NCBI GenBank assembly: GCA_963971425.1
Contig: OZ020525.1
Coordinates: 10,337,560-10,401,559, forward strand
DNA length: 64,000 nt
Reading direction: 5' to 3'
From: Bryoerythrophyllum caledonicum
Taxonomy: Eukaryota > Streptophyta > Bryopsida > Pottiales > Pottiaceae
In this document: positions 11,600 to 24,457 of the stretch, piece by piece
How positions within the stretch are numbered: the first letter of the stretch is position 1
Layout: each line of letters starts with the position of its first letter
Translations under genes and position numbers: made by a program
Notes under the pieces: generated by a model
What the model saw: only the letters and a program-made list of their open reading frames with translations
What the model was told of the DNA's origin: nothing
Databases searched by the model: none

Positions 11600-12598
11600 G
11601 TACATTTATGTACCCTACCAACTAAAACATGTATCCATGTATACGGTTCCCAACTAATGTTTAGGGCTAATCAATTTCGAAAATTTCCTTTTGATGAAGC
11701 ATTGTTCAGTAGAAGTCAACCCTTCTTTTGTGGTTTCACGGTTGTAGACAGAGTGGCAACACAAATTTTTCAGAGACCACACATTTGGCAACACAAAGTT
11801 TCTCCCGAAACCATAGAAAGTCAATTTTCCTCCATAGACATAGATTTATACATCCTTTCTGGCGACATGATGGACATGCTGATATGGCAACGACCATCAC
11901 TGAAATTTTGGCGATGTAAAATCATAAATTTCCGCCTTTTTCCGAGAACATTCTTTTTTGGAATATTTTTTTCGCCTTTTGGCTCCAAAAAAAGAGAAAG
12001 GGGCTGGTAGGAGTGCATGAAGGGACAAGGAAGGGCGGTCAAACTTCAACCTACCAATCGTTTCATTGTCCACAGATTGGGATATTTTGATGGGATCCAA
12101 TTAAAGCGAGTGCCATCAGTACTCGTACCTACTCTCCTGACGTTACAAAAGCCCATGAAGTCACACTTAGAAGTCAGTCACATGAGCTGGGATAGAATGA
12201 GGAAGCGTGATGAACAGGCAAGCCTCACATACTACGACAATTTACCTACCAACACCTACATAAAGTGCAGTACAAAGGATTCACAGAAACGAACGCCATT
12301 CACTTGAAAGCACATGAAGTGCATTCCAGTGACCGTTAAACATTCCAAAAGAACAAAACAAAACAGTTTGGGTTAGTACTTACGACGGAAAGGCATACAC
12401 TCTTGAGAACCATAACGATTTAAGTATTTCATTAACATAAAAGAGACTGACAGAGAGCGTTGCAGTGCGTACATTCTGTGACTACAATGAAACTCTCGTC
12501 AGCCGCCACACAATTGAACAGGGCACAAAGCTCTCCTCGTACTGATCAAGGCCAGGGAATTGCAGCCAAGCCACGAACAAGCCACTCCACTTCTTTAG
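11600..12598. other. Intergenic between TTAA element and eIF5-mimic copy B
   Basis: Short open stretches occur but none has family similarity or splice logic that I can support. The last few hundred bases are expected to be the 3' untranslated region of copy B. Confidence 0.5.
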
Positions 12599-15261
12599 TC
12601 ACTCCTCTTCTTCTGCCTCCTCCAACCACTTCACAAAGGGCTCGAGGCCTTTCACGAAAGTTTGCCTGCCACAAAAATATATTATCAGCAAGGATGTTTA
12701 TCACAGAGAACAGACAATACTAATTAAGGAGGTTGCCTACATAGTAAATGGTGTCCGAAAACATACCTGCCCTTGGGGTTAGATCCTTTCTTGAACCAGT
12801 TCAAAACTGTGTCTTCAGCTAAAACATCTTGGTCGTAGAGTGCTCGGATGATCTCAGGGAACAGCTTCATCAGCTTGGCATCCTCATAGCAGTGGATCTG
12901 GATTTTGTACATCAAATCCATCTCCAGCCTGGCGGTCGTGCAGAAAGCACCCAAAAGCTTGCCCCACTGCTTCACCTGTTTAGACAAATTGGACAACATA
13001 CATGAGCCACACAAGATTCAGACACCGTCATATACACCCAACAGATTATGGTCTCAAAGAGCCAGGTCAGTCCCAGGATGACTGACCTGGCGAAGAGCAA
13101 GATTGGAATTCTGCTGCTGGTTCTTGCCAGACCACTGAACTGCATCCATGATAGAATCCCAGATCGTGCGGATAACATCAATGTCTGGCAAAGTTGCTTC
13201 TTTTCGCTTCGCCTTCACCATCTCAATGACTTCATTCACATTCACATTTTCCGCGACCTGATCTGTCATGGTCGTGCGCAGCTCCTTTAGTTTCACCTCA
13301 AAGATCTTTTTCGTGTTATACTCCACCAGGACACCTAGACCTTCCTTGCTGCCCAGATCAACATTTCTTGGTCAGAATGACACACAAAACAATCTCACTG
13401 CCAAGACAGAGAAGACTGCCAAGACAATCTCACTGCGAATATCACAGAAGCCAAACATGACAGTGAAGTACACGTACTTGAAGTGCTCTGCGAAACCTTC
13501 AATCGACCGCTTCTGCATCGGAAACAGGTCCAGGAGCCGGTCGTCCATCTTGGCACGCTTCAAAAGGCTCACCAGGTCATCCAAGCTGTTCTCCACCAAG
13601 TACACCTTGAATGTATCCGTCACGAAGTACAGGACGATGCCCTTGGCGATCAAGCTGTCACTCATCAACGCAGAGAAGATGGTTTCCGGGGGCAGTCCCG
13701 ACAGCTTCTGAGAGAAGGTCAAAGCAGTGAAAATGGCCAACTTCTTGCGATCTTCGGGTCCATAGAGCTCCTGCAAATGAAAAGGAATACACAATGAGAA
13801 AAGGCCGCGTTTGACGAGAAAACATTCTAGGAAAACACAACGAGAACATTCCCCTGCATACCAAAGACTGGAGCAGCCTCTTCATCACATTCTCAAGCGT
13901 CTTGATCATAAACGGCCGCCGCCGGATGATCTTCTGCAGGAACAGCACGACCGGGAGGATGCTTTCCCGCGTGTCTTCACAGTTCAGAACAGAGTAAGGA
14001 TGGCGTTCTCCTTCCTCAGGCTTAGTTGTTCCCGGCTGGTTGCGCCCTCCAGTGAATACAACCTGATGCATGTGTCCAGCTATTGTTCATTAACACTCGC
14101 AAACGAAAAGCATCAGATAACAATTAAAGCTGCACGCAGAGGTAGTGTCACGCATTGAAAAACCTACCTCGAAGAAGGTTTCACCATATCTTGAGAAGTC
14201 GAGGTCTGAGGCATCGACATCCTTGGCAATAAGTTCCTGAAGAAATTGACCACAAACCCTTCGTGAGCGTCTGGAAGATAACCTAGAAGCTAGCCATTGC
14301 AGTGCTGTCAACCGCACAAGAGATGAAACTCAATCATACCAAGTCTCCCTTGTGCTCGTTATAGATTTGGACAACAGCATCTGCATATGTTGCAGTGTCC
14401 AACGGAACTGCTATGTTCCGTTTGCGGGTTTTGATCCGCGTGCCACTGCAGGTAACAGGATCAAGTCAGTAGGGAAAGTAACTTCCATAGAAAAGGTCAG
14501 TTCTCGAAAGATACCCTAAAAACAACCTCAGAAATATTTCATTCACCGCCAATATTATCTCTACTCTGTAGTACATTACATAGTGCAGACACATACCCGA
14601 GGGTCGGTTTCTCCTTCGAGCTGCAAAAAGGGAACACACTCAAAGAATGAGAAGACCAGTAGAAGATTCGAACTTAATCAAAAGTAGCTAGTACCGTGGA
14701 ATTACGACACAGTTAGGAAGAAACCTAGTCCAACAGATCATGCTAAACCAGCATACTGATAAAACTCTATACTCCTATCTGACACCCTAAACCACGCCAA
14801 ATAAGAAACATCTAAATTGAGGATAAAACAGTACTTGAAACTGCCAGTAGAAAATAGTATTCAATACAACCCTAGCAGCATGACAACCTCAAACACGAAC
14901 ACAATGACGGGGACTCAAAGGATAAAAAAATCCTTGAAACAATATTTCCTTCCAGGGCAAGCCACACGACACAGTCAAATTCCGGCGATCCAAAATCACA
15001 TCACTCATCACAGAAGTACTCATCCAGACCCCTACCCTCACAAAACTAGCACACAACTCAACTACGGCCAACTGCCCTCGCCACAAAACCAAAACTCCCA
15101 TCGCTACACATCCAGAACCATCACACAACAAACAAAGAAAAAAAAAACCACGCTACACATCTCAAACATCAAAACTCCATCTCCTTCCCTGGATCAGAAC
15201 ACACAAGACACCACACGGTCCTCGATCGATTCTAGTAACCCTAAGAGATGTTTTACCTCAT
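12599..15261 (-). CDS. BZW: eIF5-mimic protein / BZW (W2-domain translation regulator), copy B
   Basis: Tandem paralogue of copy A. Nine exons: 15257..15261, 14597..14620, 14340..14445, 14168..14236, 13862..14062, 13478..13770, 13087..13348, 12767..12975, 12599..12665 (TGA). Every exon has exactly the same length as in copy A; the protein is 411 residues. It starts MSSKEKPTLGG and ends FVKWLEEAEEEE, closer to the usual plant sequence than copy A (MCSKEK...EEED). The ATGAG first exon supplies only Met and two bases of Ser2. The introns are shorter than in A, so the gene is 2.7 kb rather than 3.7 kb. Exon 6 is almost identical to copy A at the DNA level while exons 5 and 7 are clearly diverged. 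Both copies look intact and expressible. Confidence 0.94.
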
Positions 15262-16110
15262 AAACTGAAGCGGATGGATGCAAGGGGTGCTAAAAAGAGG
15301 TGCGCCGGGAAGAGGAAGGCGTTCCGGTGAAGAAGGCAGCAGCGGCAGCCGGCGATGGAGCCTCCGGGATGCAGAGATGGCGACCGGAAGCTAGAACATA
15401 GCGAGAAAGACGAAGCTGGCTGCACAGAAAATAGACGCTCCGTTGCCGCTACTCGCCTTCTTCTACGTCGCGAAAACGACGACGCAAACCCGTCACTGGA
15501 CTACAAACCCAACACTTCCACCTGTACATAGATCTTGCGACATCACATGTCTACTCTAAGTACATTTCATGCAACCGGGATCCGTAATGGGTAATGTGTC
15601 CCTTCTGGAGTCGGTGATGTTGATCCTGGGTACATGGGGGCATGGGTGACGGGTTTAGGGATCGTATCCCGATCTCGACACTTGTCGCTTTAAAAAACGC
15701 GGTGGTTGAAAAACCTTTCAAAGTGTTTGTTTTAGGTTCCCTGACGGGTTCATGTGCTTGTTCCCACTCCCGTTTCAATGGATGTTAAATCTGTGTACAT
15801 GTGAGAGTTGACGGGTTTGGATCTAGGAATCCTGAATCCGTCATCCCTGGAATGGTAGATTTCGAAAGCGTCGGTGTACATATACGACACCTCGTGTTTG
15901 TTTAAGGTTCCGAGACGGGTTTGGGTGGTTGGGTGTCCCATCTGGTAGATTTCCCGGGGGGTGATGTTGGCCCCAGGTACATGGTAGAGTGGACGGTTTC
16001 CTGATAATGATTCGGTGGGAGTCAAACGCGTGACCTGGCTTTGTGTACATCATCTGGATAAGTGTGAATGGGGGTTTGGAGTGGGTGCACATGCTTGCTT
16101 TTTATTTATT
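15262..16110. other. Upstream region of copy B and a GTACATG-rich repeat stretch
   Basis: 15262-15490 is GC-rich and is the likely 5' leader and promoter of copy B. From 15540 to 16050 related phrases recur, such as GGTGATGTTG(A/G)(T/C)CC followed by GGTACATGG at about 15627 and 15961, and GACGGGTTTGG at several places. This looks like a degenerate repeat of roughly 330 bases. A (TTTA)n run lies at about 16103-16120. No gene is supported. Confidence 0.45.
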
Positions 16111-19100
16111 TATTTATTTAATTGAGTGGGTGGGAATTGGAGGGGTGGGCGGTGATTGCTTACTTCAATAGGTTAAATAGTGAAAAGGTGTCGTTGGACC
16201 TTCCCACCGCAAATAAATCACGGCAAAGAGTGCCGAGATGTGAGTGGGAGGCCATTTGATAGGAAGGTGCCGTGAGTTTTTCATGCACGCCAAGCGATCT
16301 TTGACCAGGGAGTGGCTATATCTTACGTAGGAGTTGCGACCGAGGGGTGCCTGAATTTGAAGCTAGCGTTGCGAGGGCAACACATGGTGAGCCAACACAA
16401 GTGGAGCGGCGGAGAAGCGATATATTTTGAAAGATTTTACCACGTCCTTTTAGAATTTAAGCCCAAAAGGACATTTTGCACCTTATGGGAGTTTTGCCAT
16501 TTTGGGTAGATTCCTAAGATGTCAATTTTCATCGCAAAATTTTCATCACAATTTTCACTTGTTTAGAAGATATGGCATAGTAGTAGCAAAATGGGAATTT
16601 TTTTTTAAATATTTGGAGATTTGGAATAAAAGTAATGCTATTCTAAGTGCAATTTGTTGGACTCGTCTTTTTCCAGTCACTTCCAACATATTTGCCACAA
16701 CCTTCAGACATTGAAATTTCAAATACAAATATGTAATGTTATTTTCATTATAATCCTTAGATTACAAAAATTGTCTTTAAGTAAGAATTCCATTCTAATG
16801 CAAGTCAAACATTTTTCATCCATTCCTTAACAAGGTCCCAAAAGACCTTCTTATCCACATTAAAATTATCCAAAAATAATTTTTTATCCACGTTATTCAA
16901 AAATATCTTTTCATCCACATTGAAATTTTAATTTAGTTTCTATATTTTCTACTATGTTATGTGACATATACCTTCTTATTGACCATTTAAATTGTTTTTC
17001 TAAAAAATATTACTATTAATATGCAATAAACACTTAGAACCGACAACTAAAAATTATAAGCACATAGTGATACTTAGGTTACTACAAAGCGTTCTAATTT
17101 GTATTCCTAGAACTATAATAACTTCAAGGTATAAGATGTTACACTTTTTGATTTGGTCATTGATATCTAATGGTTTATGTTGCATGATCATCTGATCGTA
17201 TTACTTACACTCAAGTTTCAAACTCTGATTGCAAATCCAATCTATGTCCTTCAATCAAGCATTACATAGAAACTAGCTCATGAGAGATGTTTTGAATTAC
17301 TTTGTATATGCATAATGTGATAATATATTATTCAAGTCATCACCTTCAGATGTAGCATAGGCCGTAAATATATTATCCTATAAATTTCCACCTTCGGGGA
17401 CTCTTGAAGGCTTAGGCAAATGCCTATGAATTCAATTTGAAGCAAGATTTTTTGTATTTTTAAATTGAATATGTGGTGTCACACGAGCTTCGTAGGTATA
17501 TAATTTTCCTCCAAATCCGATTGATGGTTGATAGGTTATGGCGATTTATTTTGGAAACCTGGGGAGAGAAGGTAGCATAGACATGTTGAATCTCATTGAC
17601 TTTCATAGGCATTGTTAGTTGGAGCAACGTTGGATTGGATTAGTAGGGAAATGGGTTTTGTGTTGGCAGCAAATTTTATGTCAAGGGAGAGGTCAAGTGC
17701 ATGGTAGTCATTGTTGTTGTAGTCGCCAATTCAGTCGACATAGTTGCCACAATAGCATGCCGCAATGCTGTAGAACAATAGTGACGTCATAGAATATGTG
17801 GCAATTCCAAGTGGCATTGATTGTGTTAGATTTGTATATGTAAGACAATCCAAAGTGGCAGATCAGAGGACCCGTGCTGCCACAAGATCCAATTTTCCTA
17901 AGAATTGGACCGCAAGAACCAGACTCTAATTTTTTTAGATATGGAACTGCAAGGTTTAGGGCACAGGTGGAGTCGACGCTGTCATCTATTTCTAGATTTT
18001 AGAAATTGTCGCATGAATTGAAGTTGCAGTACAATAGAACAAGTTGTGGGATTCAAGCACAACTATCACATTTAATGAAATCTATTCCTTGCTTTCTAGC
18101 TAGTATGAGAGTGAAAAATTGTCTTTTACAAAAGTATAAACTTGTGAGAGACACTTCTACTTGCATCAATAAGCGGTGCAACTTCTCTATATCTTCATTG
18201 GAATAGCAAATGCCTAGGAAGAAAACAACATACAAGAAATATAGTACATCTATCCCCCTTCAAATTTTCCACTTTCAAATTTTCCTTTAAGTGGAGAATT
18301 GCTAATTTTTGACATAACATATTTTAGGCGTAATTTCATTTGGATGAAAATTTTCAATTTTGGGTTTTATTTTTATTATCTGTAATGGATTATATATCCA
18401 ATATGAATCTTTTTGGATTCGTGATTGATTATGGTTTAGAAAGAATTGTGGAGTTTGTACATTCAACCAAAAGATATTATCAATATTTGTCTGTGTGTTG
18501 AAAGCGTGTTAATAAATCTTTTTGCCCCAACTTAGCAAGGTTTGTATAAACTTCACTTCACATGTTTTAAGGTATATGTGCACCATAGATGGTTATATGA
18601 AAAATTCATCGAGATGCTACATACTGCTGCCACAATCCATCTCCTAAGCTTACAAAACAATTGGAGATGAGCCATGAATTAACCCTTTACCGCGGGGAAA
18701 GCCAAATCTAGGTTGTCGGAGGGTATTTTATGTATGTTGCAAGCAAAAGAGTGCCTGATTTATTGCGGTGTTTTCAGAATGCAGAAAGCTCTAACTGTTG
18801 CGCTCCTTCTACAATGCCCCAAAATATAAACAAAGACAATCTATGTCAAAAAAAGTGAGTTTGTACACGACAACACATACTCTTCGTTCTAAAAGATGTT
18901 GTGAACAATGAAAGATGTACAAGGAACTCTCCACGCTGTGTCAACAAATTGTAGGTGGGAAAACATGGAAAGTTGGGTTGGGAGTGCGCCCTCGACAATG
19001 AGGACATTAGCAGTATTCCACCGTGGACAAGTTTGCGAGCGTTGCGAAAATTTGTGCCTTCCCTTTCACGCTCTAGTGCGTTGTTCTAGGAAGTGAGGTG

Positions 19101-22100
19101 CTCAATTTTTGAATCTTCAAGATGCATCGCTTGAATTATCAAAGTGCTGTAGTGATTAGCGATTCAGCGATTGGTACTATCAAGAGTGCAACAATTAGAA
19201 GGAGTGGTGGAACCACTTTATTTGCCACTTTGAGCCCATGGTACTGGTCCATGCAATGGAAAATTACAGCGACTTGCTACAACCACTTTGTTGTTCGCCA
19301 CTTCGTGGTTCCCTACTATTTTTCTGGTTGGACGTGGGTGGCGCCACTTGTTCTGTCTCAAGTACGGTACAAATCTATACGTTTTGAGAGCGCCATGATA
19401 TACCCAAGAAATGGACGTTCGACAAACTCTGCGATTGTCTCTAGAAGCATTGCACGGACGAGTCACTGGAGCGCCACAGAAGTGCACAATCACTGCAATC
19501 CCGCGCTTTCTCATGCATGGACCTGTGCGAGATGGAACTCGTTATCTATAACGCTCCTAAATAAATCACACATGGCTTGTATTCACAACAAAAGATGGGC
19601 CAACTTATAGAAAATGTGTTGGTCACTATATTACATACGCACCTGCACATACTTTGCCTTGATGGGAGTCTACTTGTGCTTGTCGCTTCACCATGAACCG
19701 GTTGATCGAGGTCAAAATTTGTGGGAAAACAATGCAACCCTAACAAGAAACCTCACCAAATTAATTCATATTCTTTTTGTAATTCCATTTTGTGCAAGCA
19801 CATTCATCAAGTCTCCTCATTTTGAGGAGTTGTTGCCCAATTTGGCCTCCAGCGGTAAGGGTTTAAGTTGAATCAATCAATGAGATGGGATTTGGATCCA
19901 AGTTTTGTGTCATGGTTGAGTGATATTCTACTAGGCTTTCTATTTGCAGTCATCTATTGGATTTTCAATTCATAACTTGTTCACAACTTTTTGGGTGCTT
20001 AGAACATAGTTTCTTTGAAACCAATTTGGATCATTAACTTAATTACTTTCATTAGATTTTCCATCCCTCTAAAAAGAGTTGATTTAAAACGTTTGGTAAT
20101 ATCTGCAACAATGATATCATGGATACAATCAAGTAAATTAAATATAACTTGCATAGCTGAGTCGGCTATTGACAACATAAAAGTCTTTGTGTTTAGGAAT
20201 TTCCGATATGCATTGATGGTTATTTGGTCCATTTTTTGAAACTTCAAGAATTTCAAGTAGGCTGTGATTATAAGCATTACAATATTAATGTATAGTATTT
20301 CAAAAGCATTAGTCAACCAACAAAATGTTTTTTTGTGTGGCTTGTATGATGCCATATGATATGGTGAAGTAGAGTATATATGTGGCAATTTAGGGGTAAC
20401 TAAAGCAATCGCTCCTTGATATTATCGAACACGTAGATAGGCAATAGCAAAACACTATTGTTTTCACACGGAATAAAGTCCATTCCCATAAGTCTTTGGA
20501 TGTTGGATGATGAAAAGGTCCATTGTCCAAACATGAAAAGAAACCTTACAATGATCTAAACTTTTAGTTATTGTGGCATGATAAAAAAAGGATGAAATTG
20601 CTTCAAAGTTGTGCATTTAATTCTGATCATGGAGGTCAACAAATGATAATTTCTTGAACATCATAAGGGACTCTGTACTATTTATCAGCTAAATTTTTGT
20701 CATATGACCAAGGAAAAGCGATGCAGTCTAAAGGAACATGTTCAAAGAGTCTAATATAAGAAAATCCATCAAAAAATGTTTGTTGAAGATTGAGCCACTT
20801 ATGGCACAACTCTTGTCATTGAAGTGAATATATCTTAACTATTGTTGTCTTTAGTCCTTTGTATTGTAAACATATTAAAAAAAAATTGAGTAAGAATTTG
20901 GCTTGATTGTCGTGCAAGCACCAAAATATAGTTTATTTTAAAAAAAAGAAACCAGTCTATTGTTTGGACCTTGATTTTGTTGCAATTGAGTATTTCTGAA
21001 ATTTGACCAACTGTATGCATGTTACGTGCAACCGTAGGTGAGCCTAAGGTATGCGGTTCTAGTTTGTTGGGACAAACTGTCGGGGTTGCGACAATTGTAA
21101 GTCCCTTTAGGTTGTTTATTGTGTAGTGTAGCATGTGGTGTGGTAAGAGAGCTCCTTGTTGTAGTGGTATATACAAAGGCGTCATTTCATGAAGGCAATT
21201 GCGGTGTGGTAGGTCTTTACTTACAATTGTATGCACCATGACCTGTGCATTTGGCAGATGTAGTACCTTGTCGTTGGGTTTGTCTGTAACCACGTATAGA
21301 TTGCTCGACTATAGGTGCCGCGTTCATGTTGATACAAAACTTCTTGTATGGTTGAGACGAGCTAGGCGTTCCCAAGTTGGCAGCCGAGTAGCTCATTATC
21401 TTATGGAGTCAAATTATTTCATGAATCCCAATAGAATTAGAATAATTTGTAAGAATAGGTTCCTTGGAGTTATGAGCATATTTGATAGCACCTTTCGTCA
21501 TTATTTCTTTGTCAAATGAAAAGGTGATTTGATGTCTTACCTTAACTTTGGCTAACTGTGTAAGCTAAACAAAATATGCATCATATTTTGCTGCAAGATT
21601 TGAAAACTGAGTATCTGGAAAGAAAATATTAAGATGGTTGGGCATGAACCCTATGGCTGGATTGAACCACATGACTGTCACCCTTGCAGCCAAGGGTGGT
21701 ATCCTTACATGAGCACCTAATTTATGGCCTTTGGCAGTTCCAAAGAGCCAAAGATAATTTCACCCACATCCAAAACTTGTCTGTAGGTCTTGTTTTGAAT
21801 AAATATTTTTGTTAATATCTAGACATGGTCCTTGATTGTTATTCACTTGCTTCTTTTAGTCGATGAGTTGTCGCCATTGCAATTCTTCTATCATTCGGCA
21901 ACAACATTACATGCTCTATACAAGTAGTACCTCAAAAATTTAACTAAAATTTTGAAGAATTCTCTAGCCATTGCTTAACAAGGTCTAGCAAATAATATCC
22001 TTGTCTAAACACCTTATGTACGACATGCTTGCCCAACGCACCTTGCGGCTTATTAATGCGAATGCCTGCATAGATAGTGGATCAAACATGGAAAGAGAAA

Positions 22101-23832
22101 ATCCACTAGCGAGGTCTTGTGCTTCTTTAAGCAAACCAATGTCGTAAATGACATTTTTACATAGTTGGTTCACCTCCTGTGAGTTGAGACCCAGTCATGC
22201 TTGCTATATAGGGATGGTGATAGGGGCCAACTTGTTTATATTGGTCAAAGCTTAACCACGGTGGCATTTATGTCCAACCATAAATTCAATGGATATGGGA
22301 AGGGTGAAAGGAACAACTATCCAGATCTTTGAGAGATGAGATTAATACAACATTATCTTTTCCAAATTGTGAGGATTGGATTGAGGATGTAAGATTCTCA
22401 AGAGGCACTATATAAGTTTTGACAATCTTGAGTCTACTTAAGTGTGGGTGGAATGAAGGTGAATTGGTTGTTGATGTAGTAGTAGTCTAATACGACACAT
22501 GAGGATTAACACGTTTAATGTCAGAGTCTAACATTTGTGCATTTTGGATTGCCCACTCCTTCTCTTCAGTTTTGTGTCCAATTTAGTAGCCAATTGGCTA
22601 TGAGATTTTTGACATTGAGCTTTTTTTAAACGCCAACCCCTTCTCCACGCTACAATTGCCATTCATCAATGTGAATTAGCACAAATAGTGAGGATTGGCA
22701 AGTAATTAATTGGTGTAGTTGATTGGCAATCACATCTTTGCCACTTGGTGTAAGAGTTTGCATTTGGAAGTGTGTGACAGTGGAACTTAGAAGAACTTTG
22801 CTTAATTCTAATGTGTACAATCCTAATTCATACACCCATCCTTCACAAAAGTTGAAATTTGTTGAGTTATAACTTCGGCTATCTCATGGCCTCTCCAAAT
22901 TTATAACCCTCTGCTGACGTTTATGGAGTTGTTGGTTGGACATATATTTCTAAGCCCTCAATCAAGTTTTAACCTATATTTAATTCTGCAAACGCCTCCA
23001 CTGGCGCTATACTTAGTTATAACTTATTTGAAAGTTGAGTGTATAGTGATTCTACTTTACAACTAGAGTTATTAATATAACATTTATTAACCTTGTCGAA
23101 AATCCCTCACAAAAAAAAAGTTTTAGAGCTGTCCATTTTACTATAAATAAGATGCAACTTCGTATGGTATAGAAATTACATTCTCATCAAGGAAACAAAG
23201 TACAATGACCAAGGTGCAAAAACATTATCATCTTTGCTTCAAATTTTGTAAATAGTCATAAATCGAGTAAAGAATTACACATACTCTTCTACTCGTCTTT
23301 AATATTTTCATCAACTTTGGCATTTTCACTTAACAAATTTCCAGTTAATCCGGCTTGCCTATCAGTGCCAAATTTGAGGTTCAACTACAATACATCCAAT
23401 AATATCTAGACCAATTCTCTAAAAAATTATTAAAAATCAAATTAAAAAAATCAGAAAATAACAAAAATAAAATAAAAATCAATTCTCTACATTTACCCTC
23501 TATATCAAGAGTTAGAAACCATGACACCCTAGACCCAAAATGAACCAATGGCAACACCAGAATGAAAGCCACACACAACCTCTCACAAACTAGCAACTAA
23601 CTTCCTCCACACCCCACAACCACTACATTGCACCCCCATCTTCCAAGTCCATACAAAGGCACTGCATTTGAGGTAAGTCACTTCTCACTCCATCCTCCCA
23701 ACTCACTAATAACCAACTAATCGTGTCTAGATTCTGAAATTCCAAGTCACTAATCCCAATTCTAGCAACAACCTGGAATTCATGCCAGGAAAATAGTTCC
23801 TAAACCTAATCCATGCGTCCACTAAACCTTCC
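16111..23832. other. Long AT-rich region without a supported gene
   Basis: About 7.7 kb of AT-rich DNA. Open stretches of up to about 160 codons occur, for example near 19122-19610 (+) and 20835-21293 (-). None shows a domain I recognise, splice continuity or a conserved motif. The region may hold decayed mobile elements, but I could not identify ends or coding remnants with confidence. Confidence 0.5.
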
Positions 23833-24430
23833 AAAAGCAGCTCCTTTTGTTGTGTCATGTGTGACGAGAGCTTCCCTTTGTTGCGGAATTTCGATCAGAA
23901 TGTTTCTGCGGTGATGCAAAGATGGGCGTGTTGGAAAATACTAGGGAAAATACTCTGGGTTTCGGAGCTTTAGGAAGGTAATGGTGATGTGTTTTTATTT
24001 TGATCAGAAGCAAACCTGGATAATGTTTTCTGTGGTGGATAGGATGCTGCAAATATGACACAATTCATGGTGGAAACTGGGAGCTGCTGTTGCTGATGAG
24101 TGTTTTTTCTTCTTCTAGGTTTAGGTCCACTGAACCTTCACTTGGCAGATGAAAAAGCAGCTCCTTTTGTTGTATCATGTGTGGTGAGAGATGATGAGGA
24201 TTCTGATGCAAAGATGGGCGTGTTGGAAGCGCATTAGAGAATAATACTAGGGAAAATACTCTGGGTTTTGGAGCTTTAGGAAGGTAATGGTGGTGTGTTT
24301 TTATTCTGATCAGGAGCAAACTTGGATAATGTTTTCTGTGGTGGATAGGATGCTGCAAATATGACACAGTTCATGGTGGAAAGTGGGAGCTGCTGTTGCT
24401 GATGAGTGTTGTTTTTCTAGGTTTAGGTCG
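23833..24430 (+). repeat. Tandem duplication upstream of HCF164
   Basis: Two imperfect copies of a unit of about 300-320 bp begin at about 23833 and 24152. Shared phrases are AAAAGCAGCTCCTTTTGTTG, GATGCAAAGATGGGCGTGTT, ACTAGGGAAAATACTCTGGG, GATAATGTTTTCTGTGGTGG and GAGCTGCTGTTGCTGATGAG. The second copy ends about 30 bases before the HCF164 start codon, so the promoter or leader of that gene has been duplicated. Confidence 0.85.
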
Positions 24431-24457
24431 AGGCATCTTGTGTGATTCTTGGGAGCC

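Noticed and set aside
14817-15263. 148-codon plus-strand frame
   Set aside because: It lies in the first intron of eIF5-mimic copy B on the opposite strand; low-complexity Thr/Ser/Gln sequence without family support.
19122-21293. Frames of 100-160 codons in the 19-21 kb region as possible element proteins
   Set aside because: No recognisable catalytic or structural motif, no terminal repeats and no continuity between frames.
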